The notes beneath the pieces are model-generated. The model ran no database searches and had not been told where the DNA came from. It saw nothing but the letters and a program-made list of their open reading frames with translations. A stretch of 36,597 nt of DNA from Planctomycetota bacterium (GTDB taxonomy: Bacteria; Planctomycetota; UBA1135; UBA2386), in assembly GCA_025459175.1 (NCBI GenBank), contig JALORC010000076.1, positions 1 to 36,597 on the forward strand, given 5' to 3'. The position numbers and the translations under genes are program-made. Positions 1 to 7,807 of this stretch are shown in pieces. Each line of letters starts with the position of its first letter. Within the stretch, counting starts at the first letter, position 1.

Positions 1-1
1 G

Positions 2-814
2 GCGGGGCTGACCGCTGCGGATGCACCGGTCACGGTCGGCAACGGTGGCGTGCCCGGCTACGGCAGCAAGCACGCGGCACAGCACCTGCGGCGGTTGGAT
101 CGCCGGTTCGCCGCGGACGCGTTCCTGGTCTGCGCGTGTCTCGGCAACGACGCGATGGACGATCTGCAGCCCGAGCGCACCGTGTTCGCGGGGCTGATGC
201 TGCAGGGCACGTGGGCGCGTCTGGTGGCGACTTCGTGGCGCGGGCGCCTCGCCTATCGTTCGCGCGCCGCGCTGTGGTTCGAGTCCTGGTTGTTCACCAA
301 TCACCCCGCTTCGTCGCTGCTGGCGCTGGTGCCGCCGGATCCGGACGAGGCCCTGCGCCTGCAAGGGCTGCCTACCGATCGCACGTTCGCCGGCCTCTTC
401 CTCGACGTCGCCGACCCCGTCACCAGCTGGCCGGACGGCGCGCCGCCGGTGGTGCCGCGGCTGCTCGCCAACCTGAAGGGCTCGCTGCAGGCGATGCAGC
501 TGGCGGCCGACGGTCGGCCGCTGGTGTTGCTGCTGCTGCCGACCAGCTGGCAGGTGATGCCGGCGCGCTGGGACGCCAAGCTGCGCGAACTCGGCTTCGA
601 TCCGGCCCGCTTCGAGCGCGGCGCCTACCAGCGGCGCTGCCTCGAACTGGCGAAGGAACTCGGCATCCCGGCCTTCGACGCCACGCCGATCCTGCAGGCG
701 ACCGCCGACCCGGCCACCCAGTTCCTCTCCGACGGCGCCCACTACAGCGCCGCCGGCCATGCGACGCTGGCTCAGTGGCTCGCTCGCGCGCTGCCGCCCG
801 TCCTACGCCGCTGA
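2..814 (+). CDS. SGNH/GDSL-family hydrolase, 5' partial
   Basis: Open frame entering from the left edge, so the N-terminus lies outside the window. Three SGNH blocks are visible: a block II Gly in GNGGVPGYGS just after the left edge, block III with GND in VCACLGNDAMDD, and block V as DGAHYSAAGH near the C-terminus, supplying the Asp-x-x-His part of the triad. The nucleophile Ser block (GDSL) must lie upstream. This family hydrolyses esters, often acyl or acetyl groups on polysaccharides or lipids; the substrate cannot be told here. An internal GTG at 50 is a poor start because the preceding codons already encode family sequence. It converges with the protease gene across a hairpin at 877-911. 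Confidence 0.75.
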   Translation, partial: AGLTAADAPVTVGNGGVPGYGSKHAAQHLRRLDRRFAADAFLVCACLGNDAMDDLQPERTVFAGLMLQGTWARLVATSWRGRLAYRSRAALWFESWLFTNHPASSLLALVPPDPDEALRLQGLPTDRTFAGLFLDVADPVTSWPDGAPPVVPRLLANLKGSLQAMQLAADGRPLVLLLLPTSWQVMPARWDAKLRELGFDPARFERGAYQRRCLELAKELGIPAFDATPILQATADPATQFLSDGAHYSAAGHATLAQWLARALPPVLRR

Positions 815-830
815 CCCTCGCGCCGGACCG

Positions 831-873
831 TCAACTTCGCGCCCCGGCATCAACTTCGCGCCGCTGCGTCAAC
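831..873. repeat. Short tandem repeat, 19-base period
   Basis: The 13-mer TCAACTTCGCGCC starts at 831 and again at 850, and a partial third unit (TCAAC) starts at 869, giving an exact 19-base period over about 2.3 units. It lies just 3' of the SGNH gene, before the intergenic hairpin. Function unknown. Confidence 0.6.
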
Positions 874-876
874 GCC

Positions 877-911
877 GTTGAGCCGCGCCCGCTGCGGGCG
901 TCGGCTCCAAC
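877..911. terminator. Bidirectional terminator-like hairpin
   Basis: Arms GTTGAGCCGCGCCC and GGGCGTCGGCTCCAAC pair with two single-base bulges around a short loop. It lies between the convergent stop codons of the SGNH hydrolase (814) and the S8 protease (945), where a shared terminator is expected. There is no clear U-tract. Confidence 0.45.
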
Positions 912-944
912 TTGGGTGGGTCCAGGGCGCCGATCGCCCGTTGT

Positions 945-3059
945 CTAGTAGAAGGCCGAGGCCAGATCGGTCAGGTAGCCGTAGGCGACCACCGACGAAT
1001 CGGTGGTGAGCTCGATGGTGATCGAGTTGCCGGGGATGTAGCACCAGCCGTCGGTGCGGCCGAACGCCGAGCCCGTGCCGTTCGTGATCACGTTGCCCGA
1101 CACCGTCCACAGCACCGTGCCGGCCGCGTTCTTGATGCGCAGGAAGTCGTAGCCCGACTCGGTCGCGATGCGGTTGAAGTGCACGCCGACCTGCGTGGCA
1201 CTCGGATTGGTGTAGGTCGCCGTGTAGGTCTGGTTGTTGGCGTAGTTGTGCGGCGTCTGCTGCACCCAGCTGACGTTGCGCCAGGTGCCGCCGCTGCCGA
1301 CCGTCCAGCTGGCGCGGATCGTGCCCGAGGCCGCCGCATAGCCGAACACCTTGACGTTCCAGGTCGCCGCCGCCGGGGCCGGGAAGGTCACGCTCTCGGC
1401 GCTGCCGCCGATGTACTGCGCCTTGAACTCCGCTTCGTTGCGCGCGCCCTGATCCGCCGGCCACACGATCGCGGCCCGCTTCACGTAGAGGTCCGCGTCG
1501 CCGCTGCCGGTGATCGTCACCGTGAAGTTGGTGGCGTTGGCCGGGATCACGACCTGGTAGTCGGCCGCCGCTCCGGTCGCGACGGAGTAGTTGTAGGTGG
1601 TGCCGTTCGCCAGCTGCGCCGGGCCACCACCGCCGCCGCCGGACGCGGCGATCGCCGCGGTCAGGTTGACGCGGCGCTTGGTGGTGTCGCCGATCACGGT
1701 GGCGCCGGTCGACTGGTAGAGGCTGGTCAGGCCGGCGCGATTGCCGACATAGGTTGGCCGCGCCTGCAGGAACTGCGCGGTGAGGCCCGCCGCGGCCGGC
1801 GTCGCCGACGAGGTGCCGCCGAGCGCGAACGTGCCGCCGCCGCACTGCGCGCAGATCACCTGCTCGCTGGGGCAGTAGATCGACAGGAACGACGCGGTGT
1901 CGCTGTAGCAGGTGCGCTCGTCGACCGTGCGGCTGGTGTCGGAGCAGTTGGCCGGCGGGAACGGCGAATAGGGGGCGTTGTTGGCGTCCCAGGTGGCACC
2001 GACCGAGATGCAGTTGGTCGACGCGGCGGGTGAACCCATCGAGTCGGGCCAGCCGTCGTTGCCCGAGGCGGCGAAGCACAGGATGCCGTTGCTGACCGCG
2101 TTGCCGCACGCGGTGTGCATCGTGCCCGAGGTCAGCGCCGAGTAGTACCGGCCGCCGCCGAGCGACATCGAGATCACCCGGATCGGCGCGCCGCCGCCGA
2201 CCCCGTTCTTGTTGGTGACGCACCAGTTGATCGCGTTGGCGATCACGCTGTCGAAGGCGTTCGGGAACACCACCAGCGTGTACAGGTGGCAGCCCGGCGC
2301 GTAGCGGCGCACGATCGAGGCGCAGCCGGTGCCGTGGTAGCAGTCGTTGAACACGCGGCTGTGGATGGCTGCGCCCGGCGTGCTGTAGTTGTAGCCGCCC
2401 TTGACGATGCTGTTCGGCAGCGTCGTCGAGCCACCGAGCTCGGGGTGCAGCAGGTCGAAGTTGCTGTCGATGACGGCGACGCCGACCCCGGCGCCGGTGA
2501 AGCCGGCGGCGGCCTGCGCGGCCGAGCCGGTGACGTTGCGCCCTTCGATCGTCAGCAGCTGGTTCAGGTTGTCCTTCCAGACGTACTTGACGTCGACCAG
2601 TTGCGCGACCGCGCGCAGCGTCGCCAGATCGGCGATCTCGGCCGCGACCATGTACTGCAGCTCGAGCGGGAACAGGACGTTGACGCCGGCGAGTTCCTTC
2701 GGCGTGAGCGCGCCGCCCAGCGTCTCGAGGAACGTGGCCTGGCGGTTGACGGTCGCCGCCTGCACCTCGGGCAGCGGATCGCGGGCGATGCTGGTCTCGA
2801 ACGTCGTGTCGCCGGGGCGGCGCACGATCTCGATGACGACGCGGAAGTTGGTGCGAACGCGATCCAGTTCGCGGATGAAGCCGTTGCTGGCCAGCTGCTC
2901 GGCATCGACGAGCAGCAGTGGATCGATCCTCTCGTCGGCCAACGGGGCCGGCAGCGACTGTGGCGACCTGTGTTCCTGGGCCGCCAACGGGGTGAGCGGG
3001 GACACGAGTGCGAACGCCAACGCGGCCGCGAGTACGCGGCCATGCACGAGCACGGTCAT
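945..3059 (-). CDS. Secreted subtilisin-like serine protease (S8) with PPC and C-terminal beta domain
   Basis: 704 residues. The start at 3059 is chosen because it has AGGAG six bases upstream and opens a clean signal peptide ending near LAAQ (residues 1-28). The triad is visible: Asp198 in VAVIDSNFD, His242 in CYHGTGC and Ser417 in GGTSSATP, with oxyanion Asn334 in AASGN. A Gly-rich linker (473-479) leads to a pre-peptidase C-terminal (PPC)-like domain at about 485-575, with ADLYVK, then a CUB-like beta domain to the end. The catalytic domain has at least ten Cys, suggesting disulphides after export. The usual HGTH after the catalytic His is HGTG here. It is transcribed in the same direction as glgC but separated by 164 bases with hairpins. 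It is likely a secreted or cell-surface protease; its substrate is unknown. Confidence 0.88.
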   Translation of the reverse strand: MTVLVHGRVLAAALAFALVSPLTPLAAQEHRSPQSLPAPLADERIDPLLLVDAEQLASNGFIRELDRVRTNFRVVIEIVRRPGDTTFETSIARDPLPEVQAATVNRQATFLETLGGALTPKELAGVNVLFPLELQYMVAAEIADLATLRAVAQLVDVKYVWKDNLNQLLTIEGRNVTGSAAQAAAGFTGAGVGVAVIDSNFDLLHPELGGSTTLPNSIVKGGYNYSTPGAAIHSRVFNDCYHGTGCASIVRRYAPGCHLYTLVVFPNAFDSVIANAINWCVTNKNGVGGGAPIRVISMSLGGGRYYSALTSGTMHTACGNAVSNGILCFAASGNDGWPDSMGSPAASTNCISVGATWDANNAPYSPFPPANCSDTSRTVDERTCYSDTASFLSIYCPSEQVICAQCGGGTFALGGTSSATPAAAGLTAQFLQARPTYVGNRAGLTSLYQSTGATVIGDTTKRRVNLTAAIAASGGGGGGPAQLANGTTYNYSVATGAAADYQVVIPANATNFTVTITGSGDADLYVKRAAIVWPADQGARNEAEFKAQYIGGSAESVTFPAPAAATWNVKVFGYAAASGTIRASWTVGSGGTWRNVSWVQQTPHNYANNQTYTATYTNPSATQVGVHFNRIATESGYDFLRIKNAAGTVLWTVSGNVITNGTGSAFGRTDGWCYIPGNSITIELTTDSSVVAYGYLTDLASAFY

Positions 3060-3094
3060 GATTGCTCCTGGGAACGAGACGGGTAAGGGAGCGC

Positions 3095-3120
3095 CGGCGG
3101 TCATTGCATGGGGACCGCCG
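3095..3120 (-). terminator. Hairpin between glgC and protease gene
   Basis: Perfect 8-base arms CGGCGGTC (3095-3102) and GACCGCCG (3113-3120) around a 10-base loop. A second small hairpin with GATGCC/GGCATC arms overlaps at 3120-3134. Both lie downstream of glgC and upstream of the protease on the same strand, so they may terminate glgC or form part of the protease leader. No U-tract is evident. Confidence 0.35.
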
Positions 3121-3223
3121 ATGCCAGGGGCATCATGCCATTGCTTTCGGTCGATAGCAAGTCGCCTGGGGCCGACTTGGCCGACCCTCGGAGCGCGTCG
3201 TCACTGCTCCGGCCCGCGCCGCG

Positions 3224-4462
3224 TCACTTCCACTGATGCCCGCGCGCGACCACGACGATGCCGCTCGACGACACCGTGAAGCGCTTGCGATCGGCCGCGG
3301 GGTCGAAGCCGATCACGGTGCCGTCGGGCACCTCGTTCCACTTGTCGACGATGACGCGCTTGAGCTTGCAGCGTTTGCCGACCTTGGCGCCGCGCAGCAC
3401 GATGCACTCGTCGAGCTCGCTGTGTTCGTCGACGTAGACGAGGTTGCTGAGCAGCGAGCGCCGCACCTTGCCGCCCGACACGACCACGCCCGGGCACAGC
3501 AGCGAGTCCTGCACCTCGGCGCGGCGGCCGTCGCCGACCTCGGAGAACACCGTCTTCGCCGGCGGGTCGTTGTGCCACAGCGTGTAGGTCGGCCAGTCCT
3601 TGCGGTACAGGTTCAGCTGCGGCTTGACGCTGCAGAGATCCATGTTGGCGTCGAAGTAGGCCTCGATGGTGCCGACGTCGCGCCAGTACGGCGCTTCGTC
3701 GCCGGGCAGGCCGCGGAACGCGTGCGCGTAGATCGGCACCTGACCCAGCATGCGCGGGATCACGTGGTGGCCGAAGTCGCCGCCCTGGCCCTCCGGCATC
3801 GCGTTGTCCTCGCGCAGGCGCTTCACCAGCTCCTTGGTCTCGAACACGTAGATGCCCATCGACGCGTAGCAGAAGCCCGGCTCGCCGGGGATCTGCGGCG
3901 CGTTCGCCTTCGGCTTCTCGACGAAGCCGGTGATGCGGCCGTCGTTCGCGACCTGCAGGATGCCGAAGCTCGACGCCTCCTCGGCGCGGATCTTCACCGC
4001 GCCGATGGTCAGCGCGGCACCCTTCTCGACGTGCTCGCGCAGCATGTCGCGATAGTCCATCTGGTAGATGTGGTCGCCGGACAACACCACCGTGTTCGGC
4101 GGCTGCCAGTCCTCGATCGAGTCGAGGTTGTGGAAGATCGCGTCGGCGGTGCCGCGGTACCACTTGCCGACCGACACGTGGTGCGGCGGGCTGCACGTGA
4201 TCCACTGCTCGAGCCGCCGCGGCAGGAAGTTCCAGCCGAAGCGGATGTGCTCCTCGAGCGAGCGCGCCTGGTACTGCGTCAGCAGGTGGATGCGACGCAG
4301 GCCCGAGTGGATGCAGTTGCTGAGCGTGAAGTCGATGATGCGATAGCAACCACCGAACGGCACCGCGGGCTTGGCCCGGTGCAACGTCAGCGGTTTCAGG
4401 CGGCTGCCTTCACCGCCGGCGAGGATGAAGACGAGGGTGTTCCGGAGGTCGAGGTTGACCAT
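3224..4462 (-). CDS. glgC: Glucose-1-phosphate adenylyltransferase
   Basis: 412 residues, full length for GlgC. It makes ADP-glucose from glucose-1-phosphate and ATP, the committed step of bacterial glycogen synthesis. The N-terminal nucleotide-binding signature GGEGSRLKPLT is followed by RAKPAVPFGG; SGDHIYQMDY and the glucose-1-P region FVEKPKA are present, as is YWRDVGT. The C-terminal left-handed beta-helix ends in VIGFDPAADRKRF, resembling the proteobacterial-type tail. The start at 4462 (MVNLDLRN) is preferred to a GTG 36 bases upstream, because homology begins just after this Met. The gene is divergent from the debranching enzyme across about 160 bases, which likely carries promoters for both. 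Confidence 0.95.
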   Translation of the reverse strand: MVNLDLRNTLVFILAGGEGSRLKPLTLHRAKPAVPFGGCYRIIDFTLSNCIHSGLRRIHLLTQYQARSLEEHIRFGWNFLPRRLEQWITCSPPHHVSVGKWYRGTADAIFHNLDSIEDWQPPNTVVLSGDHIYQMDYRDMLREHVEKGAALTIGAVKIRAEEASSFGILQVANDGRITGFVEKPKANAPQIPGEPGFCYASMGIYVFETKELVKRLREDNAMPEGQGGDFGHHVIPRMLGQVPIYAHAFRGLPGDEAPYWRDVGTIEAYFDANMDLCSVKPQLNLYRKDWPTYTLWHNDPPAKTVFSEVGDGRRAEVQDSLLCPGVVVSGGKVRRSLLSNLVYVDEHSELDECIVLRGAKVGKRCKLKRVIVDKWNEVPDGTVIGFDPAADRKRFTVSSSGIVVVARGHQWK

Positions 4463-4560
4463 GGTGCCTGTGCTGCGGGGTCTCTGGACGAGGTGCACAG
4501 GATGCAGCGAGCGGCCGGTCGGGGACAGTGGCTGATGCCGAATCCTGTGGCGAAGGATCG

Positions 4561-4588
4561 TTGATACCGCAGGTTGTCGACGTAGGCT
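4561..4588 (+). promoter_or_regulatory. Possible sigma70-type promoter for the glycogen operon
   Basis: TTGATA (4561-4566), a 16-base spacer, then TAGGCT (4583-4588) lie in the divergent glgC/debranching-enzyme interval. The predicted transcription start near 4595 precedes the chosen ATG at 4624. Motif match only. Confidence 0.3.
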
Positions 4589-4623
4589 CGGTGGCCTCGG
4601 AGCGGTTCCGAGTCGTCGAAACG

Positions 4624-6606
4624 ATGCCCGCCACAGCCAAGCTCCCCGTCGAGGCCACCTTCCCCGGAACCGCGGAGTGGTTGCTCACCGACGGCGCGGG
4701 CGGCTACGCCTGCGGCAGCGTCGATGATCTGGTGCGCAGGCGCTACCACGGGCTGTGGATCGTGCGGCCGGCCGGCAGCGCGCGGCGGCGCATGGTGGTC
4801 GCCGGGTTCGACGAACGCCTGCTCGACGCGCAGCAGCTCGAGCGCGGTCCGGTCACGCACCTGATGCACGCACACTGGCGCGACCTCGCGGGGCCCTCGG
4901 CGCCGGCGGCGGCGATCACCTTCGTGCATCGCCCGCTGCCGAGCTGGACGTTCACCAGTGGCGAACGGCAACTCGAGCGCACCGTCGCGCTGCGGCGCGC
5001 CGGCCCCGACCGGCCGGCGTGCCTGTTGGTGCGCTGGCGCAACCCCGGGGCGGTGGCCGTGCGCGCGCTGGTGCGGCCGCTGCTCGGCTGGTGCGATGCC
5101 GATCACCTGCCGCCCGCCGACGAGCGCTTCGTCGGCACCGTGCAGGCGCGCGGCGCCAGCTGGGGCGTGCGGCCCAACGACTCGCTGCCGACCCTGTGGC
5201 TGACCGCCGACGGGGTGGCGGCGTTCCGCGGCGAACCGGCCTGGTACCGCGGCTTCGTGTATGCCATCGACCGCGATCGTGGCTACGACCATGTCGGCGA
5301 CCGCTGGAGTCCGGGCGGGCTCGAACTCGATCTCGGGCCCGGCTGTGACGCGGTGGTCGCCTTCGCGCTCGGCGAGCCGGTGGACGGCCCCGCCATCGCG
5401 TTCGCCGACGTGGCGGTCGCCGCCGAACGGGCCGCGGCCGCGGTCGGTGCGGCCGCCGAGCCCTGGCTCGAGCGACTGGCGCAAGGTGCCGACGACTTCC
5501 TGTATCGCGCCGATGGTGGTCGTCTCGGGGTGCTGGCCGGCTTCCCGTGGTTCGGTGAATGGGGGCGCGACGTGTTCCTCGCGCTGCCCGGCCTGACGCT
5601 GGCGCGCGGGCGGCCCGAGCTGTGCGCCGAGGTGCTGCGCGGCGCGCTGCCGTTCCTGCGCGGCGGCCTGCTGCCGAACATCTACGGTCGCGCCGTCGCC
5701 GACAGCCACTACGGCAGCTGCGATGCGGCGCTGTGGTTCGCGCTCGCCGTGCAGCGCTACGCCGATGCCGGCGGCGACCGCGAACTGGTGCGCAGCACCC
5801 TGGTGCCGGCACTGGCCGGCATCGCCGCGGCCTACCAGCGCGGCACCGAACTCGGGCTTGCCGTCGATGGCGACGGTCTGCTGCAGGCCGGTCGCAGCGA
5901 CCTCAACGCGACCTGGATGGATGCGCGCACCGCGCAGGGTCCGGTGACGCCGCGCGCCGGTCTGCCGGTCGAGATCCAGGCGCTGTGGTATGCGCTGCTG
6001 GCGTTCCTCGCCGAGCACGACGCCGCCACGTGGCAACCGCACCGCGATCGCTGCGGCAGCGCGTTCGTGCGCGCGTTCTGGTTGCCGGACGGCGGCAAGG
6101 GCGGTCACCTCGCCGATCGGGTGCACGACGGTCGGGCCGATCGTTCGGTGCGCCCCAACATGCTGGTCGCGGCGGCGCTGCCGCGGGCGCCGTGGACGGT
6201 GGCACAGCGGGCGGCGGTGGTGGCGGTGGCGGCCCGCGAGCTGGTGACGCCGCGTGGACTGCGCACGCTGGCGCCCGGCGATCCGGCCTACCGCGGTCGT
6301 TACGAGGGCCACACCGAACAGCGCGACGCCGCCTACCACCAGGGCACCGTGTGGCCGTGGCTCGCCGGTTTCTACGTCGAGGCGGCGCTGGCGGGCGCGG
6401 CGAAGAAGCAGCGGGCCGCGGTGCAGGCCGAGCTGCGGGCCTGGCTCGCCGGCATGGCGCCGGAACTCGATCGCGCCGGCATCGATCACATCAGCGAGGT
6501 GTTCGACGGCGACCCGCCGCAGCGGCCCGGCGGCACGTTCGCGCAGGCCTGGAACACCGGCGAACTGCTGCGTGCGCACCGGCTGTGCTCCGAGGCCGGC
6601 CGGTGA
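4624..6606 (+). CDS. Glycogen debranching enzyme, amylo-alpha-1,6-glucosidase type (GH133)
   Basis: 660 residues from the ATG at 4624; an upstream in-frame ATG at 4528 would add 32 residues without family character. The N-terminal domain begins with EWLLTDGAGGYACGSV and RRRYHGLW, typical of bacterial debranching enzymes. The C-terminal (alpha/alpha)6 catalytic domain shows GFPWFGEWGRD (residues 306-316), SCDAALWF, TWMDAR, LPVEIQALWY and YHQGTVWPW. It would remove alpha-1,6 branch stubs during glycogen breakdown in the cytoplasm. It is the first gene of a run with GH57 (4-base GTGA overlap) and the synthase-phosphorylase fusion, the gene order seen in Bacteroidetes-type glycogen loci. Confidence in the family is high; in the exact start, moderate. 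Confidence 0.9.
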   Translation: MPATAKLPVEATFPGTAEWLLTDGAGGYACGSVDDLVRRRYHGLWIVRPAGSARRRMVVAGFDERLLDAQQLERGPVTHLMHAHWRDLAGPSAPAAAITFVHRPLPSWTFTSGERQLERTVALRRAGPDRPACLLVRWRNPGAVAVRALVRPLLGWCDADHLPPADERFVGTVQARGASWGVRPNDSLPTLWLTADGVAAFRGEPAWYRGFVYAIDRDRGYDHVGDRWSPGGLELDLGPGCDAVVAFALGEPVDGPAIAFADVAVAAERAAAAVGAAAEPWLERLAQGADDFLYRADGGRLGVLAGFPWFGEWGRDVFLALPGLTLARGRPELCAEVLRGALPFLRGGLLPNIYGRAVADSHYGSCDAALWFALAVQRYADAGGDRELVRSTLVPALAGIAAAYQRGTELGLAVDGDGLLQAGRSDLNATWMDARTAQGPVTPRAGLPVEIQALWYALLAFLAEHDAATWQPHRDRCGSAFVRAFWLPDGGKGGHLADRVHDGRADRSVRPNMLVAAALPRAPWTVAQRAAVVAVAARELVTPRGLRTLAPGDPAYRGRYEGHTEQRDAAYHQGTVWPWLAGFYVEAALAGAAKKQRAAVQAELRAWLAGMAPELDRAGIDHISEVFDGDPPQRPGGTFAQAWNTGELLRAHRLCSEAGR

Positions 6607-7805
6607 TCGACGTCGTCTTCTATTTCCAGGTGCACCAGCCGTACCGGCTGCGCAAGTGGAAGCCGGCCGACAAGATCAAGAAGCTCGATCTGTTCGACAC
6701 CGGCCTCAACCGGCTGGTCGCCGAGCGGGTCGCCGAGCGCTGCTACCTGCCGATGAACAAGCTGCTGCTGGCGGCGATCGAGCGCACCGACGGCCAGTTC
6801 CGCTGCTCGTTCTCGCTGTCGGGCACGGTGATCCGGCAGCTGCGCGACTGGGTGCCCGAGGCGCTCGACAGCTTCGTGGCCCTGGCCGAGACCGGCAATG
6901 TCGAGTTCCTGTGCGAGACCAGCCAGCACAGCCTCGCCGGTGTCGTGGATCTCGACGAATTCGCCGACCAGGTCGAGCTGCAGCGCACCACGATCACCGA
7001 CCTGTTCGGCGCGCCGACCTCGTTCCGCAACACCGAGCTGATCCTCGACAACACGATCTGCAAGAAGGTCGAGGAGCTCGGCTTCGAGTGCATGCTCGGC
7101 GAGGGCGCCGACCGGCTGCTCGGCTGGCGCAGCCCGCAGGTGCCGTACCGGCCCAAGGGCTGCAAGACGCTGAAGCTGCTGCTGCGCAGCTACTCGCTGT
7201 CGGACGACATCGCGTTCCGATTCTCGAACCGGAAGTGGCCTTCGTACCCGCTGTTTGCCGATACCTACGCCGGCTGGTTGCACGACGTGCCGCCGCCCGC
7301 GCAGTTCATCGGACTGTTCATGGACTACGAGACCTTCGGCGAACATCAGGGCGAGCAGACCGGCATTCTCGAGTTCATGCGCCACCTGCCCGAGCAGGTG
7401 CTGCAGGACCCGAGTTTCCGCTTCCGCACGCCCGCGCAGGTCGCCGCCGAACGCGAGGCCGCCTCGGATCTCGACATCCCGACCCCGGTGTCGTGGGCCG
7501 ACGTCGAACGCAACCTGTCGGCCTGGCTCGGCAACCCGATGCAGACCGCGGCCCATACCGCCATCCACGCGCTGCGCCAGGAAGTGCTGGCGCTCGCCGA
7601 CCGCCGCCCCGACCTGGTGGCGGCCTGGCGCGACTTCACCACCTCGGACCACGTGTACTACGTCGCCACCAAGCACCACAGCGACGCCGAGGTGCACGAT
7701 TATTTCAGCCCCTACGACTCGCCCCACGCCGCCTTCGTCACGCTGATGACGGCGCTGGACCATCTGCGCAAAGAGGTGCAGAAGGCGACCAAGAAGAAGC
7801 AGTGA
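6603..7805 (+). CDS. GH57 glycoside hydrolase (alpha-amylase/glucanotransferase type)
   Basis: 400 residues, GTG start overlapping the upstream stop (GTGA). GH57 signatures are visible: HQP at residues 11-13, the nucleophile Glu145 in FRNTELILDN and the acid Asp241 in FMDYETFGEH. The family acts on alpha-glucans by hydrolysis or transglycosylation, including 1,4-alpha-glucan branching enzymes, although those are usually longer (about 520 residues or more). The locus has no GlgB-like gene, so a branching or maltodextrin-processing role is plausible but not shown. The C-terminus is Lys-rich (KKEVQKATKKKQ-like). It is followed two bases later by the fusion gene, so the three are surely co-transcribed. 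Confidence 0.88.
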   Translation: MIDVVFYFQVHQPYRLRKWKPADKIKKLDLFDTGLNRLVAERVAERCYLPMNKLLLAAIERTDGQFRCSFSLSGTVIRQLRDWVPEALDSFVALAETGNVEFLCETSQHSLAGVVDLDEFADQVELQRTTITDLFGAPTSFRNTELILDNTICKKVEELGFECMLGEGADRLLGWRSPQVPYRPKGCKTLKLLLRSYSLSDDIAFRFSNRKWPSYPLFADTYAGWLHDVPPPAQFIGLFMDYETFGEHQGEQTGILEFMRHLPEQVLQDPSFRFRTPAQVAAEREAASDLDIPTPVSWADVERNLSAWLGNPMQTAAHTAIHALRQEVLALADRRPDLVAAWRDFTTSDHVYYVATKHHSDAEVHDYFSPYDSPHAAFVTLMTALDHLRKEVQKATKKKQ

Positions 7806-7807
7806 AC

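Noticed and set aside
4396..6579. A 727-codon minus-strand frame opposite the debranching enzyme
   Set aside because: Low-complexity Arg/Ala/His-rich translation without motifs, while the plus strand has clear GH133 motifs.
6254..7807. N-terminal extension of the fusion frame back to 6254
   Set aside because: The added residues are Arg/Pro-rich shadow of the GH133 and GH57 genes; GT3 homology starts at the ATG at 7808.
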